Shown in pieces: positions 34,392-42,332 of a stretch of DNA of 64,000 bases; the stretch's first letter is position 1, and each line of letters starts with the position of its first letter. Below the pieces are notes generated by a model that was not told the DNA's origin, did not search any database, and was given only the letters and a program-made list of their open reading frames with translations. Position numbers and translations under genes: made by a program. The stretch spans positions 1-64,000 of the forward strand of contig NZ_JANAEZ010000013.1 of NCBI RefSeq assembly GCF_024813435.1, in the 5' to 3' direction. This stretch comes from Cognataquiflexum gelatinilyticum. Lineage in GTDB: Bacteria; Bacteroidota; Bacteroidia; Cytophagales; Cyclobacteriaceae.

Positions 34392-34400
34392 GTAAAAAAT

Positions 34401-34718
34401 TTAAATCCATATTTCAAGTCCCCTGTCAGTTAATCCGACCTTATACACTTTCAAATCAGGACATTGACCGGAAAGCACAGCTCCTGTCTGAAGATCAAAC
34501 CTATATTGATGCAGAGGGCAAACAATTTCATTTCTTACAATAGTCCCTTGGAGCAAAGAAGCCATCCGGTGGGGGCAAAAAGGTTCAAATGCGAATAACG
34601 TCTCACCATTCCTTGTCACACAAATTTTTTCACCTCCCAATTGGACCAATTTGATTCCCTTTTCAGGAATCATTTGAAGTACTTGTTCTTTACTTTGCCC
34701 TAGGATAAATGTTTTCAT
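34401..34718 (-). CDS. Rieske [2Fe-2S] ferredoxin-like protein
   Basis: A 105-residue soluble Rieske protein. Cluster ligands are Cys48 and His50 (FCPHR) and Cys67 and His70 (CPLH). There is no membrane anchor or attached oxygenase domain, so it resembles NirD-like or dioxygenase-ferredoxin small proteins. ATG 34718 is chosen because the preceding residues of the longer frame (to 34766) resemble non-coding sequence. No partner reductase or oxygenase is adjacent, so the electron acceptor is unknown. Confidence 0.9.
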   Translation of the reverse strand: MKTFILGQSKEQVLQMIPEKGIKLVQLGGEKICVTRNGETLFAFEPFCPHRMASLLQGTIVRNEIVCPLHQYRFDLQTGAVLSGQCPDLKVYKVGLTDRGLEIWI

Positions 34719-34769
34719 AAGCAAGTTAAAAATACTAATTTGGAAGTCTAAACCTAATACAATCACATC

Positions 34770-35513
34770 ATGAAAAAAATGATCTTGCTACCCCTCCTAT
34801 TTTTATCCGGGTTAATTTTAGCACAAAACCTGGAAGGAGCTTGGAAAATGACCCATCAAAATGGCAAGGCCATGATGGATACTGAATACATCAAAATTTA
34901 CCAAGATGGCTACTTTTCTTTTGGTGCAAAGGAAGTCACTACCAATAAATTTGTGAGTGCCGGTGGGGGCCAATTCCGTCTCAAAGACAATCTTTACCAA
35001 GAAATGCTGGATTTTTTCACAATGAAACCGGAAATCGTAGGCCAAAGAACTGATTTCAGTTTAGACATGGTGGATGGGAAAATGGTTATTTCTACTGAAA
35101 TGGAAGGGAAAGCCTTGGTTGAAATCTGGGAAAAGATAAGTGATTCAAAAGATGACCTCACCAATAATTGGGTCATCACGGGAAGAAAAAGGGACAATGA
35201 AATATCAAGAAGTACTCCCGGCGCAAGGAGAACTATCAAAATCCTCAGCGGAGGCAGATTCCAATGGGTAGCTTTTAACTCCGAAACCAAAGAATTTATG
35301 GGGACAGGAGGGGGAACATATACAGCCGAGAATGGTACCTACATTGAAAAAATTGAGTTTTTTTCAAGAGATGACAGCCGGGTCGGCGCAAGTCTAGAAT
35401 TTAAATATGAGGTAATTGATGGCGAATGGCATCACAGTGGCATGAGTTCAACAGGAAACCCTATCTATGAAATCTGGTCTGCTTACAGTAAAGCATATAC
35501 TCCAATAAAGTAA
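34770..35513 (+). CDS. secreted protein with two repeated lipocalin-like domains
   Basis: A 247-residue exported protein with a signal peptide ending LILAQ. The mature part has two similar beta-rich halves: LEGAWKMTHQNGKAM ... YQDGYFSFGA ... SAGGGQFRLKDNLYQEMLDFFT in the first, and NNWVITGRKRD ... LSGGRFQWVAF ... GTGGGTYTAENGTYIEKIEFFS in the second, each ending with an IWE/IWS strand. This internal duplication resembles lipocalin-like DUF4488-type domains, a tentative label. It may bind a small hydrophobic ligand. Terminator downstream; no operon partners. Confidence 0.78.
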   Translation: MKKMILLPLLFLSGLILAQNLEGAWKMTHQNGKAMMDTEYIKIYQDGYFSFGAKEVTTNKFVSAGGGQFRLKDNLYQEMLDFFTMKPEIVGQRTDFSLDMVDGKMVISTEMEGKALVEIWEKISDSKDDLTNNWVITGRKRDNEISRSTPGARRTIKILSGGRFQWVAFNSETKEFMGTGGGTYTAENGTYIEKIEFFSRDDSRVGASLEFKYEVIDGEWHHSGMSSTGNPIYEIWSAYSKAYTPIK

Positions 35514-35564
35514 AACAGCCAAACTGAAAAAATTCTATCTGAAATCAAATTCAATTTGAAAAGT

Positions 35565-35610
35565 GAAAAAGCCAAGCACATGCATATTTCCTGTGCTTGG
35601 CTTTTTTATT
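35565..35610 (+). terminator. bidirectional terminator between secreted protein gene and tag
   Basis: A long stem (AAAGCCAAGCACA to 35580 with TGTGCTTGGCTTT from 35592) with A and T runs on both sides, between convergent genes. Confidence 0.9.
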
Positions 35611-36202
35611 TTCCTAAAGCCTTGACTTCCTCATACCGAAAGCAGTCTATCAAATGGTCGTTGACCAAGCCTGTGGCTTGCATATGAGCATATAATGTGG
35701 TGCTTCCCAAAAATTTGAACCCTTTTGATTTCATATCTTTGGAAAGTTTATCTGAAACAACAGTTGTGGCCGGCACTTGGGACAAAGATTTCAGTTGGTT
35801 TTGGACTGGCTTCCCGTTGACAAAATCCCAAATATAATTTCTGAAACTGCCGTGGGAAGCCTGAATTTCCATAAACCTTCTGGCATTGTTGATGGCAGCA
35901 CGGATTTTCATCTCATTTCTAATGATGCCCGTATCTAATAATAATTCCTGGACATATCCATCGGGCAAATCTGCCACTATTTTATAATCGAATTCAGCAA
36001 AAGCTTTTCTGTACCCCTCTCTCTTTTTCAAAATAGTAGACCAACTCAATCCTGCCTGTGCGCTTTCCAATACCAAAAATTCGAATTGCTTTTGATCATC
36101 AAAAACCGGTACTCCCCATTCCTCATCATGGTACTTCAGATAGTCTTCAAAACCAAGACACCATGGACAGCGAAATTTTCTTGCTTCTTGTTCTATAGGC
36201 AT
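35606..36202 (-). CDS. tag: DNA-3-methyladenine glycosylase I
   Basis: A 198-residue base-excision repair enzyme that removes 3-methyladenine. FRCPWC near the N-terminus supplies a zinc cysteine and DYLKYHDEEWG is the family hallmark; FEFLVLESAQAGLSW, the helix-hairpin-helix-like core and the C-terminal YAHMQATGLVNDHLIDCFRY with zinc ligands follow. ATG 36202 fits the family start (MPIEQEARKFRCPWC); the frame extends back to 36259 but would overlap tspO. It is five bases downstream of tspO. Confidence 0.94.
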   Translation of the reverse strand: MPIEQEARKFRCPWCLGFEDYLKYHDEEWGVPVFDDQKQFEFLVLESAQAGLSWSTILKKREGYRKAFAEFDYKIVADLPDGYVQELLLDTGIIRNEMKIRAAINNARRFMEIQASHGSFRNYIWDFVNGKPVQNQLKSLSQVPATTVVSDKLSKDMKSKGFKFLGSTTLYAHMQATGLVNDHLIDCFRYEEVKALGK

Positions 36203-36207
36203 AGTTT

Positions 36208-36672
36208 TTAATTTAAATACCAAATTGATGCGTTTAGCGCTGTCGCAAAACTCACCCACATCAGGTAAGGAATCATCAGATAGGCTGCAACTTTATTGAT
36301 CGGAAAGAAAACCTTGATACAGACCAGAATCATCACCCAAAGTGGTACAATAACCACCAATCCCAAAATAGGTGATTCCAAGCCGAAAAAAGCCGGAGAC
36401 CAGATTCCATTGAGAAAGAGTTGGATCCCAAAAAGCCAAAGTGCGGTTTTCTTTAGGGAATGATCAGATTTCCAAATCAAAAACATGGCAATTCCCATCA
36501 ACAAATAAAGTGTGGTCCAGGCAGGTCCAAACAGCCAAGATGGTGGTGTAAAGGAAGGTTTGTTGATCGTCTGATACCAACTGCCAACAGAAGAAATGGT
36601 AATCAAAGCACCTAATCCTCCCGCAACCTGAGGCAAAACAATCGAAATAATCAATTTGAGAGTATTGTTCAT
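36208..36672 (-). CDS. tspO: TspO/MBR family tryptophan-rich sensory protein
   Basis: A 154-residue five-helix membrane protein of the TspO/peripheral benzodiazepine receptor family. Typical motifs are GALITISSVGSWYQTINKPSFTPPSWLFGPAWTTLYLLMGIAMFLIW, QLFLNGIWSPAFFGLESP and WVSFATALNASIWYLN. TspO binds porphyrins and is linked to tetrapyrrole and oxidative-stress responses; in photosynthetic and pigmented bacteria it influences pigment genes. The carotenoid island begins 400 bp away on the opposite strand, but no direct link is shown. It lies between a DUF4286 gene and tag. Confidence 0.93.
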   Translation of the reverse strand: MNNTLKLIISIVLPQVAGGLGALITISSVGSWYQTINKPSFTPPSWLFGPAWTTLYLLMGIAMFLIWKSDHSLKKTALWLFGIQLFLNGIWSPAFFGLESPILGLVVIVPLWVMILVCIKVFFPINKVAAYLMIPYLMWVSFATALNASIWYLN

Positions 36673-36674
36673 AG

Positions 36675-36980
36675 CTAATCTACTGTTTCGAGCAAAGTTC
36701 TGAATACCACAAAGCGATCTTTAAATTTCTCGTTTACATCCTCTTGAAGTTTGGACGCAAATGTCAGCTGGTATTCCAGTATTTTTTCCATACTGTCTGC
36801 GAAATATTGCACAGAATAATTGGTTGATCCATCCTCATTGTCATGCAGGATTTTATAAAATCTGTTTTCCAAAAACATCCCTGTGGCCAATACGTCCGGA
36901 ATATGCGTCTCTTTCATCCAAGCTACCCATTCTGCCTCAGATTCTTTTTCTATATTGACGGTTACATTGTATAAGATCAT
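36675..36980 (-). CDS. DUF4286 family protein
   Basis: A 101-residue soluble protein of a family found mainly in Bacteroidota, with no known function. It fits the ferredoxin-like ABM-type fold: MILYNVTVNIEKESEAEWVAWMKETHIPDVLATGMF at the N-terminus is typical. First gene of the DUF4286-tspO-tag operon, two bases before tspO. Confidence 0.85.
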   Translation of the reverse strand: MILYNVTVNIEKESEAEWVAWMKETHIPDVLATGMFLENRFYKILHDNEDGSTNYSVQYFADSMEKILEYQLTFASKLQEDVNEKFKDRFVVFRTLLETVD

Positions 36981-37024
36981 AATTATTTACATTTATCTTT
37001 AATTTTGTATCATTCATTTACCAA

Positions 37025-37032
37025 CAAATATA
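37025..37032 (-). promoter_or_regulatory. -7 element for the DUF4286-tspO-tag operon
   Basis: TATATTTG on the minus strand, 45 nt before the start codon. No matching -33 box was found. Confidence 0.35.
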
Positions 37033-37081
37033 AGTTCATGTTGTTAATCACCCGTGAATAATCCAAAATCATTTCGGTACT

Positions 37082-37774
37082 ATGTCCCCTAGCCTTCTCA
37101 ACAAAACAGAAAACCCAACCGTGATTGAGGCCATTAAAAAAATCCAAAACAATAAAATCACTCTTTTTAAAGGAATAATTTCCGCCTTTTACATCTCAGG
37201 AATAATTGGATTGTCTATTCCTATGGTAAGATCCTATTTTCAAATGATGACTCCATTTACTTTGATTTTGAGTCTTGTCATCTTACTCCTGTTTCATTCC
37301 GGTTGGAATAAATCTTTTGGACTATTTGCAGTTTTGGCTATGGTCTTGGGCTATGGGTCTGAAGTAATGGGAATCCATACCGGTTTCCCTTTTGGGAATT
37401 ATGAATATGGTCAAACCCTGGGATTTAAGCTTTTTGAAGTGCCTTTAGTCATTGGCGTAAACTGGCTGCTTCTTGTTTATCTGACAGGAAATTTATTTTC
37501 AAGTAATATAAAAAATGATTGGCTGGCTGCATGCTTGGCTGCCCTTGTGATGGTGGCCATAGATTTCTTCATTGAACCTGTGGCGATCAAACTGGATTTT
37601 TGGTATTGGGAAGGAAATATCATTCCATTGTCCAATTATCTTGGTTGGCTAGGGGTTTCATTTATTATCCAGCTTCTTTATAGAAAATCTGATTTTCTCA
37701 AAGAAAACAAAATTTCCTCCTATTTATTGATCAATTTGGTGATGTTTTTTGCCATATTGACCTTTGTAGGTTAA
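37082..37774 (+). CDS. cruF: carotenoid biosynthesis protein, CruF-type hydratase
   Basis: A 230-residue membrane protein with about seven hydrophobic segments. The family motifs are GYGSEVMGIHTGFPFGNYEYG (about residues 93-113), EVPLVIGVNWLLLVY and DFFIEPVAIKLDFWYWEG (about 159-178), as in CruF/bisanhydrobacterioruberin hydratase (DUF422). The probable reaction is hydration of a terminal psi end group (C-1',2'), needed for flexixanthin- or myxol-type pigments. It is the first gene of the carotenoid island and runs with crtZ 39 nt downstream. A lycopene cyclase role was considered and rejected because cyclase motifs are absent. Confidence 0.85.
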   Translation: MSPSLLNKTENPTVIEAIKKIQNNKITLFKGIISAFYISGIIGLSIPMVRSYFQMMTPFTLILSLVILLLFHSGWNKSFGLFAVLAMVLGYGSEVMGIHTGFPFGNYEYGQTLGFKLFEVPLVIGVNWLLLVYLTGNLFSSNIKNDWLAACLAALVMVAIDFFIEPVAIKLDFWYWEGNIIPLSNYLGWLGVSFIIQLLYRKSDFLKENKISSYLLINLVMFFAILTFVG

Positions 37775-37813
37775 AAAAAAATCGCCGATAAACATTCTTA
37801 TCTACTTTGAGTT

Positions 37814-38257
37814 ATGACACTGATGTACGCTGTATTATTTATATTGATCGGGTTTGCTATCATGGAATTTTCAGGATGGTTTATCCATAAATATATCATG
37901 CATGGTCCACTTTGGAACATCCATAAAACGCACCATGAGCCTTCAAAATCATTCTTTGAGCTCAATGACCTATTTTCATTACTATTTGGGAGCATTGCGA
38001 TCCTTCTGATCTTTATTGGAGTGGATGGATTGGATTACCGGTTCTGGATAGGAGTTGGAATCAGTTTATATGGTGTGTTGTATTTTATCATTCATGATGT
38101 CCTTGTCCATAGAAGAGTAAAATGGTTTGAAAGACCAAAAAACAGCTTTTTGCTTGGAATATTCCGTGCACATCAGGCACATCATGCCACCAATAAAAAA
38201 AATGATGCTGTTTCATTCGGCTTATTTATAGTACCCAAAAAATACTTTAAACGCTAA
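37814..38257 (+). CDS. crtZ: beta-carotene hydroxylase
   Basis: A 147-residue di-iron membrane hydroxylase of the fatty-acid hydroxylase superfamily. The four histidine clusters are present: HKYIMH (residues 25-30), HKTHH (37-41), HDVLVH and HQAHH. This is the CrtZ pattern and length (about 150-175 residues). It adds a hydroxyl group at C-3 of a beta ring. Second gene of the carotenoid island, six bases upstream of the MerR regulator, with which it is probably cotranscribed. Confidence 0.93.
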   Translation: MTLMYAVLFILIGFAIMEFSGWFIHKYIMHGPLWNIHKTHHEPSKSFFELNDLFSLLFGSIAILLIFIGVDGLDYRFWIGVGISLYGVLYFIIHDVLVHRRVKWFERPKNSFLLGIFRAHQAHHATNKKNDAVSFGLFIVPKKYFKR

Positions 38258-38263
38258 AAAACT

Positions 38264-39160
38264 GTGAGTACTTATTCAATAAAAGATCTGGAACAACTGT
38301 CGGGCATCAAAGCCCACACTTTGCGTATTTGGGAACAGCGTTACAATTTGTTACAGCCCATGCGGACAGATACCAACATCAGGTTTTATGATGATGCAAG
38401 TCTCAAATTGATTCTCAATGTGGCTTTGTTAAATGACAACGGATATAAAATCAGCAAAATTGCCAATATGTCGGAAGCTGAAATGAGGGAGGAAGTTGTC
38501 AAACTCACTGAAAAAACCCTTACCCATGATGATCAAATCCACGCTCTAACCTTATGCATGATCGAGATGGATGAGGAGAGATTTGAAAAAGTGCTTTCTA
38601 CAAACATTTTGAAAATAGGTTTTGAGCAAACCATGCTCAATATTATCTATCCCTTTATGTCAAAGATCGGAGTGTTATGGCAGACAGGTGCCATCAATCC
38701 TGCACAAGAGCACTTTATGAGTAACCTGATCCGGCAGAAACTTATCGTCGCTATAGATGGCCAAATCTATAAAGGAGGAGGCAAAAAGTTTTTACTGTAT
38801 TTGCCTGAAGGTGAATGGCATGAAATATCAATACTTTTTGCGGCCTACCTTGTCAAATTAAAAGGGCATAAATTGATTTATTTGGGTCAAAATACCCCTG
38901 ATGAAGATCTTCAAATCGTATATAGACTTCATCAACCTGAGTTTTTGATGACCGTCATCACCACTTCACCAAACAGCGAAGAAGTTCAGGATTACATTTA
39001 CAGCATTTCAGAAAGGTTTAAAAATTCGGAAATCATTTTGTCGGGCTATCAAATAGTCGGTCAAGACCTTGATTTCCCCAAAAATGTCAGAGCGATGCAT
39101 TATGCCAAACAGTTAAAAGAGTTTATGGAGGAAATGGATTTGGCACTTCAAGAAAAATAG
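38264..39160 (+). CDS. MerR-family regulator with B12-binding-like domain (CarH/LitR-like)
   Basis: A 298-residue regulator with a GTG start. Residues 3-70 are a MerR DNA-binding domain (YSIKDLEQLSGIKAHTLRIWEQRY). Residues about 90-165 form the helical domain with the CarH signature Wx9EH (Trp139, Glu149, His150), and 175-295 form the Rossmann-like B12 domain. The cobalamin lower-ligand histidine is kept (His186, in GEWHEIS), but the usual ExHxxG glycine is serine (Ser189), and the residue after Trp139, a histidine that binds cobalt after photolysis in Thermus CarH, is Gln140. In Streptomyces and Myxococcus such proteins repress crt genes in the dark. Operator candidates lie just downstream at 39287-39362. 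Confidence 0.88.
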   Translation: MSTYSIKDLEQLSGIKAHTLRIWEQRYNLLQPMRTDTNIRFYDDASLKLILNVALLNDNGYKISKIANMSEAEMREEVVKLTEKTLTHDDQIHALTLCMIEMDEERFEKVLSTNILKIGFEQTMLNIIYPFMSKIGVLWQTGAINPAQEHFMSNLIRQKLIVAIDGQIYKGGGKKFLLYLPEGEWHEISILFAAYLVKLKGHKLIYLGQNTPDEDLQIVYRLHQPEFLMTVITTSPNSEEVQDYIYSISERFKNSEIILSGYQIVGQDLDFPKNVRAMHYAKQLKEFMEEMDLALQEK

Positions 39161-39286
39161 TTTCATTTATTTTACAAAATATTAAACAAGGAGAGAATTA
39201 CCATTCTCCCCTTTTTTTTTGCCTTTATACTCATAAAATACCACTAATAGTTAGAATGGGGGTTTTTGAAAATTTACATTTAATTT

Positions 39287-39318
39287 TTGTTTAAACTTTT
39301 TTATTTTTTATTAGACAA
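39287..39318 (+). promoter_or_regulatory. candidate operator 1 of the crt promoter (inverted repeat)
   Basis: TTGTTTAA (39287-39294), 16 nt, TTAGACAA (39311-39318): an inverted repeat with a one-base difference between arms. The same architecture recurs exactly 44 bp downstream. It ends 5 bp before the -33 box. Confidence 0.7.
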
Positions 39319-39322
39319 AATA

Positions 39323-39353
39323 CTTGACATTTGTTTAAGTTTTTATACCTTTG
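39323..39353 (+). promoter_or_regulatory. promoter of the ECF sigma-crtI-crtB operon
   Basis: CTTG at 39323-39326, 19 nt, then TACCTTTG at 39346-39353: -7 box perfect, -33 box 3 of 4. Start near 39360, about 15 nt before the ATG. It looks like a housekeeping promoter, so the cluster's start is read by the main sigma factor and blocked or opened at the overlapping operators. Confidence 0.7.
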
Positions 39354-39362
39354 ATTAAACAA
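39331..39362 (+). promoter_or_regulatory. candidate operator 2 of the crt promoter (inverted repeat)
   Basis: TTGTTTAA (39331-39338), 16 nt, TTAAACAA (39355-39362), a perfect inverted repeat. It spans the -7 element and the start point, the position expected for a repressor. Confidence 0.75.
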
Positions 39363-39375
39363 AAAATAAAAAGCC

Positions 39376-39888
39376 ATGACGACTCTAGAATTCAGTTACT
39401 CGCTACAGAAGCTTTCCAGTTCTTTAAAGCCTTTTGCGTTAAAGTTGACCAGGGACACAGATGATGCCAACGATCTTCTGCAGGATACCATGGTAAAGGC
39501 TTTTACCAACAAGGATAAATTCACAGAAGGAACAAATCTCAAGGCATGGCTTTACACGATTATGAAGAATACCTTCATTACCAATTACCAAAGAATGGTA
39601 AGAAGAGGTACCTTTGTTGACACAACAGATAATTTGCATTATCTTAATTCAGGTGATGTTCTTGTCGAGAATGGAGCTTATGGAGACTTCGCGATGGATG
39701 ACATCCAAGTTGCAATCGGAAACCTAGAAGATGTCTATAAAACACCATTTATGATGCACTTCAGAGGTTTCAAATACCATGAGATTGCAGACAAATTGGA
39801 GATCCCGATCGGAACAGTAAAAAACAGAATACATATTGCGAGGAAACTACTAAAAGATGACTTGCATATGTACAAACATAGAAATTAA
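39376..39888 (+). CDS. ECF-type RNA polymerase sigma factor
   Basis: A 170-residue sigma factor with region 2 (LKLTRDTDDANDLLQDTMVKAF, then NLKAWLYTIMKNTFITNYQRM) and region 4 (FMMHFRGFKYHEIADKLEIPIGTVKNRIHIARKLL). There is no adjacent anti-sigma factor. It lies between the CarH-like regulator and crtI, and its stop overlaps the crtI start by one base, so it heads the crtI-crtB operon. The layout recalls the LitR-LitS relay of Streptomyces, where a B12-type MerR protein controls an ECF factor for carotenoid genes. The similarity is by arrangement; promoter specificity is unknown. Confidence 0.9.
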   Translation: MTTLEFSYSLQKLSSSLKPFALKLTRDTDDANDLLQDTMVKAFTNKDKFTEGTNLKAWLYTIMKNTFITNYQRMVRRGTFVDTTDNLHYLNSGDVLVENGAYGDFAMDDIQVAIGNLEDVYKTPFMMHFRGFKYHEIADKLEIPIGTVKNRIHIARKLLKDDLHMYKHRN

Positions 39889-41372
39889 TGTCAAAAAACA
39901 AGAAAAATGTGGTGGTGATTGGTTCGGGTTTTGCCGGATTGTCCGCTGCCACACACCTGGCAAATGCCGGATACCAAGTGACAATTTTAGAAAAAAATAA
40001 TACCCCCGGGGGAAGAGCGAGACAGTTCGAATCCGAGGGTTTTGTTTTTGATATGGGTCCCAGCTGGTATTGGATGCCGGATGTCTTTGAAACTTACTTC
40101 GGATATTTTGGAAAAAAGGTCTCTGATTATTATGATCTAAAGCGCCTCAGCCCATCCTACACCGTCGTCTTCGGGGAAAACGATTTCATGGAAATCCCTG
40201 CAAACCTTGAAGAATTCAAAGGTTTATTAGAGTCATTGGAACCGGGTGTGGGACCAAAACTGGATGAATTCCTGAAGCAGGCGGCATACAAATACAAAGT
40301 GGGGATTGAGGATTTGGTCTATAAACCGAGCAGGTATCTGACCGAGTTTACCAACCCCAAATTACTGATAGATGTAGTTCGGATGGATGTATTTCAGTCA
40401 ATGTCCAAACATGTCAGAAAGTTTTTCAAACATGAGAAAATCATCAGATTGATGGAATTCCCGGTTCTTTTTCTAGGAGGAACTGCAGACAATATTCCTG
40501 CACTCTACAGCCTGATGAATTATGCAGACATTGCTTTGGGCACTTGGTATCCTATGGGAGGCATGTTCAAAATTGTGGAGGGCATGATCAGCTTGGCCGA
40601 AGAAAAAGGTGTGAAATTCCGGTTGGGCGCTGAGGTAGACCATATCAATGTCACCAATGGCATAGCCCGCAATGTAGTTTTGAAAAATGGTGAAAAGATC
40701 GAAACAGATATTCTGGTAGCTGGTGCAGATTATCATCATGTGGAGAATGTTTTATTGGCTCCAGAATATAGAAACTATAATGAAGGTTATTGGGATAAGC
40801 GTGTCATGGCACCATCAAGCTTACTCTTCTACCTTGGCGTGGACAAGAAAATCGAAAACGTCACCCATCACTGCCTCTTTTTTGACGAACAAATGGGCCC
40901 GCATGCGGACGCCATTTATACTCATCCTAGATGGCCAGAAAAACCACTTTTTTACCTTTCCGCTGCTTCCAAAACAGATCCAAGTGTAGCACCGGAGGGA
41001 CAGGAAAACTTAGTGATATTGATTCCACTTGCACCAGACTTGGAAGATGGAGAGGAAGTAAGGGAAAAATATTACCACATGGTCATGGACAGACTTGAAA
41101 AACTGACAGGACAGGAGATTCGGAGCCATGTCATTTTCAAGCGTTCATATGCGCATAGTGATTTCAAATCAGACTACCATGCATTCAAAGGAAATGCTTA
41201 TGGACTGGCAAACACCCTATTCCAGACCGCAATTTTGAAACCTTCTCTAAAAAATAAAAAAGTCAAAAACATGTACTATACAGGACAGCTTACTGTTCCT
41301 GGACCTGGAGTCCCTCCAAGTTTGATTTCGGGCCATGTAGTCGCAAAAGAAGTTATCAAAGAAAACAATTAG
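39888..41372 (+). CDS. crtI: phytoene desaturase
   Basis: A 494-residue FAD-dependent desaturase that converts phytoene to lycopene. The N-terminal dinucleotide motif is VVVIGSGFAGLSAATHLANAGYQVTILEKNNTPGGRAR (residues about 8-45) and the C-terminal flavin motif is YYTGQLTVPGPGVPPSLISGHVVA. The start overlaps the sigma factor stop. crtB follows 24 nt downstream. The CrtI type does all the desaturation and isomerisation steps. Full length. Confidence 0.95.
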   Translation: MSKNKKNVVVIGSGFAGLSAATHLANAGYQVTILEKNNTPGGRARQFESEGFVFDMGPSWYWMPDVFETYFGYFGKKVSDYYDLKRLSPSYTVVFGENDFMEIPANLEEFKGLLESLEPGVGPKLDEFLKQAAYKYKVGIEDLVYKPSRYLTEFTNPKLLIDVVRMDVFQSMSKHVRKFFKHEKIIRLMEFPVLFLGGTADNIPALYSLMNYADIALGTWYPMGGMFKIVEGMISLAEEKGVKFRLGAEVDHINVTNGIARNVVLKNGEKIETDILVAGADYHHVENVLLAPEYRNYNEGYWDKRVMAPSSLLFYLGVDKKIENVTHHCLFFDEQMGPHADAIYTHPRWPEKPLFYLSAASKTDPSVAPEGQENLVILIPLAPDLEDGEEVREKYYHMVMDRLEKLTGQEIRSHVIFKRSYAHSDFKSDYHAFKGNAYGLANTLFQTAILKPSLKNKKVKNMYYTGQLTVPGPGVPPSLISGHVVAKEVIKENN

Positions 41373-41396
41373 TAAATTAATTGCTATATTATAGGT

Positions 41397-42239
41397 ATGA
41401 ATGCGAGGAGCCTTTTTGACAAAACTACTTTTGAATGCAGCAAATTGATTACCCAACGATACAGCACTAGCTTTACATTGGGTATCAAAACATTGGATAA
41501 AAAATTTCATTTACCTATTTATGCGGTATATGGATTTGTCCGGTATGCTGATGAAATCGTGGATACATTTCACGACAAAGACAAAAAAGCCCTCCTTGAC
41601 AGGTTCAAAAGTGATGCTTACGAGGCAATCGATGAAAGAATAAGCCTAAACCCCGTATTGCATGCATTCCAATTAATTGTAAATGAATATAAGATCGATA
41701 AAGAATTGATTGAAGCTTTCCTGAGGAGTATGGAAATGGACTTGGACTTTAAAACTTACAATGATTCAAAGTACCATGAATACATTTATGGTTCAGCAGA
41801 AGTAGTTGGTTTGATGTGCCTGAAGGTCTTTTGTGAAGGAGACAACAGCATGTATGAAAGCCTCAAATCACCTGCCTGTAAGCTGGGTGCAGCTTTTCAA
41901 AAAGTCAATTTCCTTCGTGACATCAAAAGTGATTTTGAAGAAAGAGGAAGGGTATATTTTCCTGGGGTGGACTTTAATTCTTTTGATAAATCGACCAAAC
42001 AACTTATTGAAGAGGATATTCAGAAAGATTTTGATGAGGCATTGGACGGTATCAGGAGATTGCCAAAAGGGGCCAAAATGGGAGTTAAGGTTGCTTATCT
42101 TTATTATCAAAAACTGTTCGACAAAATCAAAAGCTTACCTCCCGAGACTATAACCCAGGAGAGAATCAGGATTCCAAACAGCAGAAAATTGTCCCTGTTG
42201 CTGAGCACTTACTTTGGAACAAAACTTGGTTTCAACTGA
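41397..42239 (+). CDS. crtB: phytoene synthase
   Basis: A 280-residue prenyl transferase that joins two geranylgeranyl diphosphates to phytoene. Two aspartate-rich motifs are present: YADEIVDTF (about residues 43-51) and NFLRDIKSDFEERGRVYFP (about 171-189). YSTSFTLGI and ACKLGAAFQKVN are also typical. It follows crtI with a 24-nt gap. It has the usual length for the trans-isoprenyl diphosphate synthase, head-to-head class. Confidence 0.95.
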   Translation: MNARSLFDKTTFECSKLITQRYSTSFTLGIKTLDKKFHLPIYAVYGFVRYADEIVDTFHDKDKKALLDRFKSDAYEAIDERISLNPVLHAFQLIVNEYKIDKELIEAFLRSMEMDLDFKTYNDSKYHEYIYGSAEVVGLMCLKVFCEGDNSMYESLKSPACKLGAAFQKVNFLRDIKSDFEERGRVYFPGVDFNSFDKSTKQLIEEDIQKDFDEALDGIRRLPKGAKMGVKVAYLYYQKLFDKIKSLPPETITQERIRIPNSRKLSLLLSTYFGTKLGFN

Positions 42240-42332
42240 TCTCAGTTAATCTAATATAAGCAAAAAACAAGTCAATAGATTCAAGAGGATAAAAGCTTAA
42301 AAACAATTTACCAAGTCCTAAGTTACTTACCT

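Noticed and set aside
36981..37081. Search for a TTGTYTAA dyad like that at 39287-39362 upstream of cruF
   Set aside because: Only weak partial matches (TTGTTAA at 37041; TTTTGTA and ACAAA blocks) are present, without the 16-nt spacer.
37082..37774. Possibility that this gene is a CrtYcd-type lycopene cyclase
   Set aside because: The motifs match the CruF/DUF422 hydratase family; typical CrtYcd motifs are not visible.
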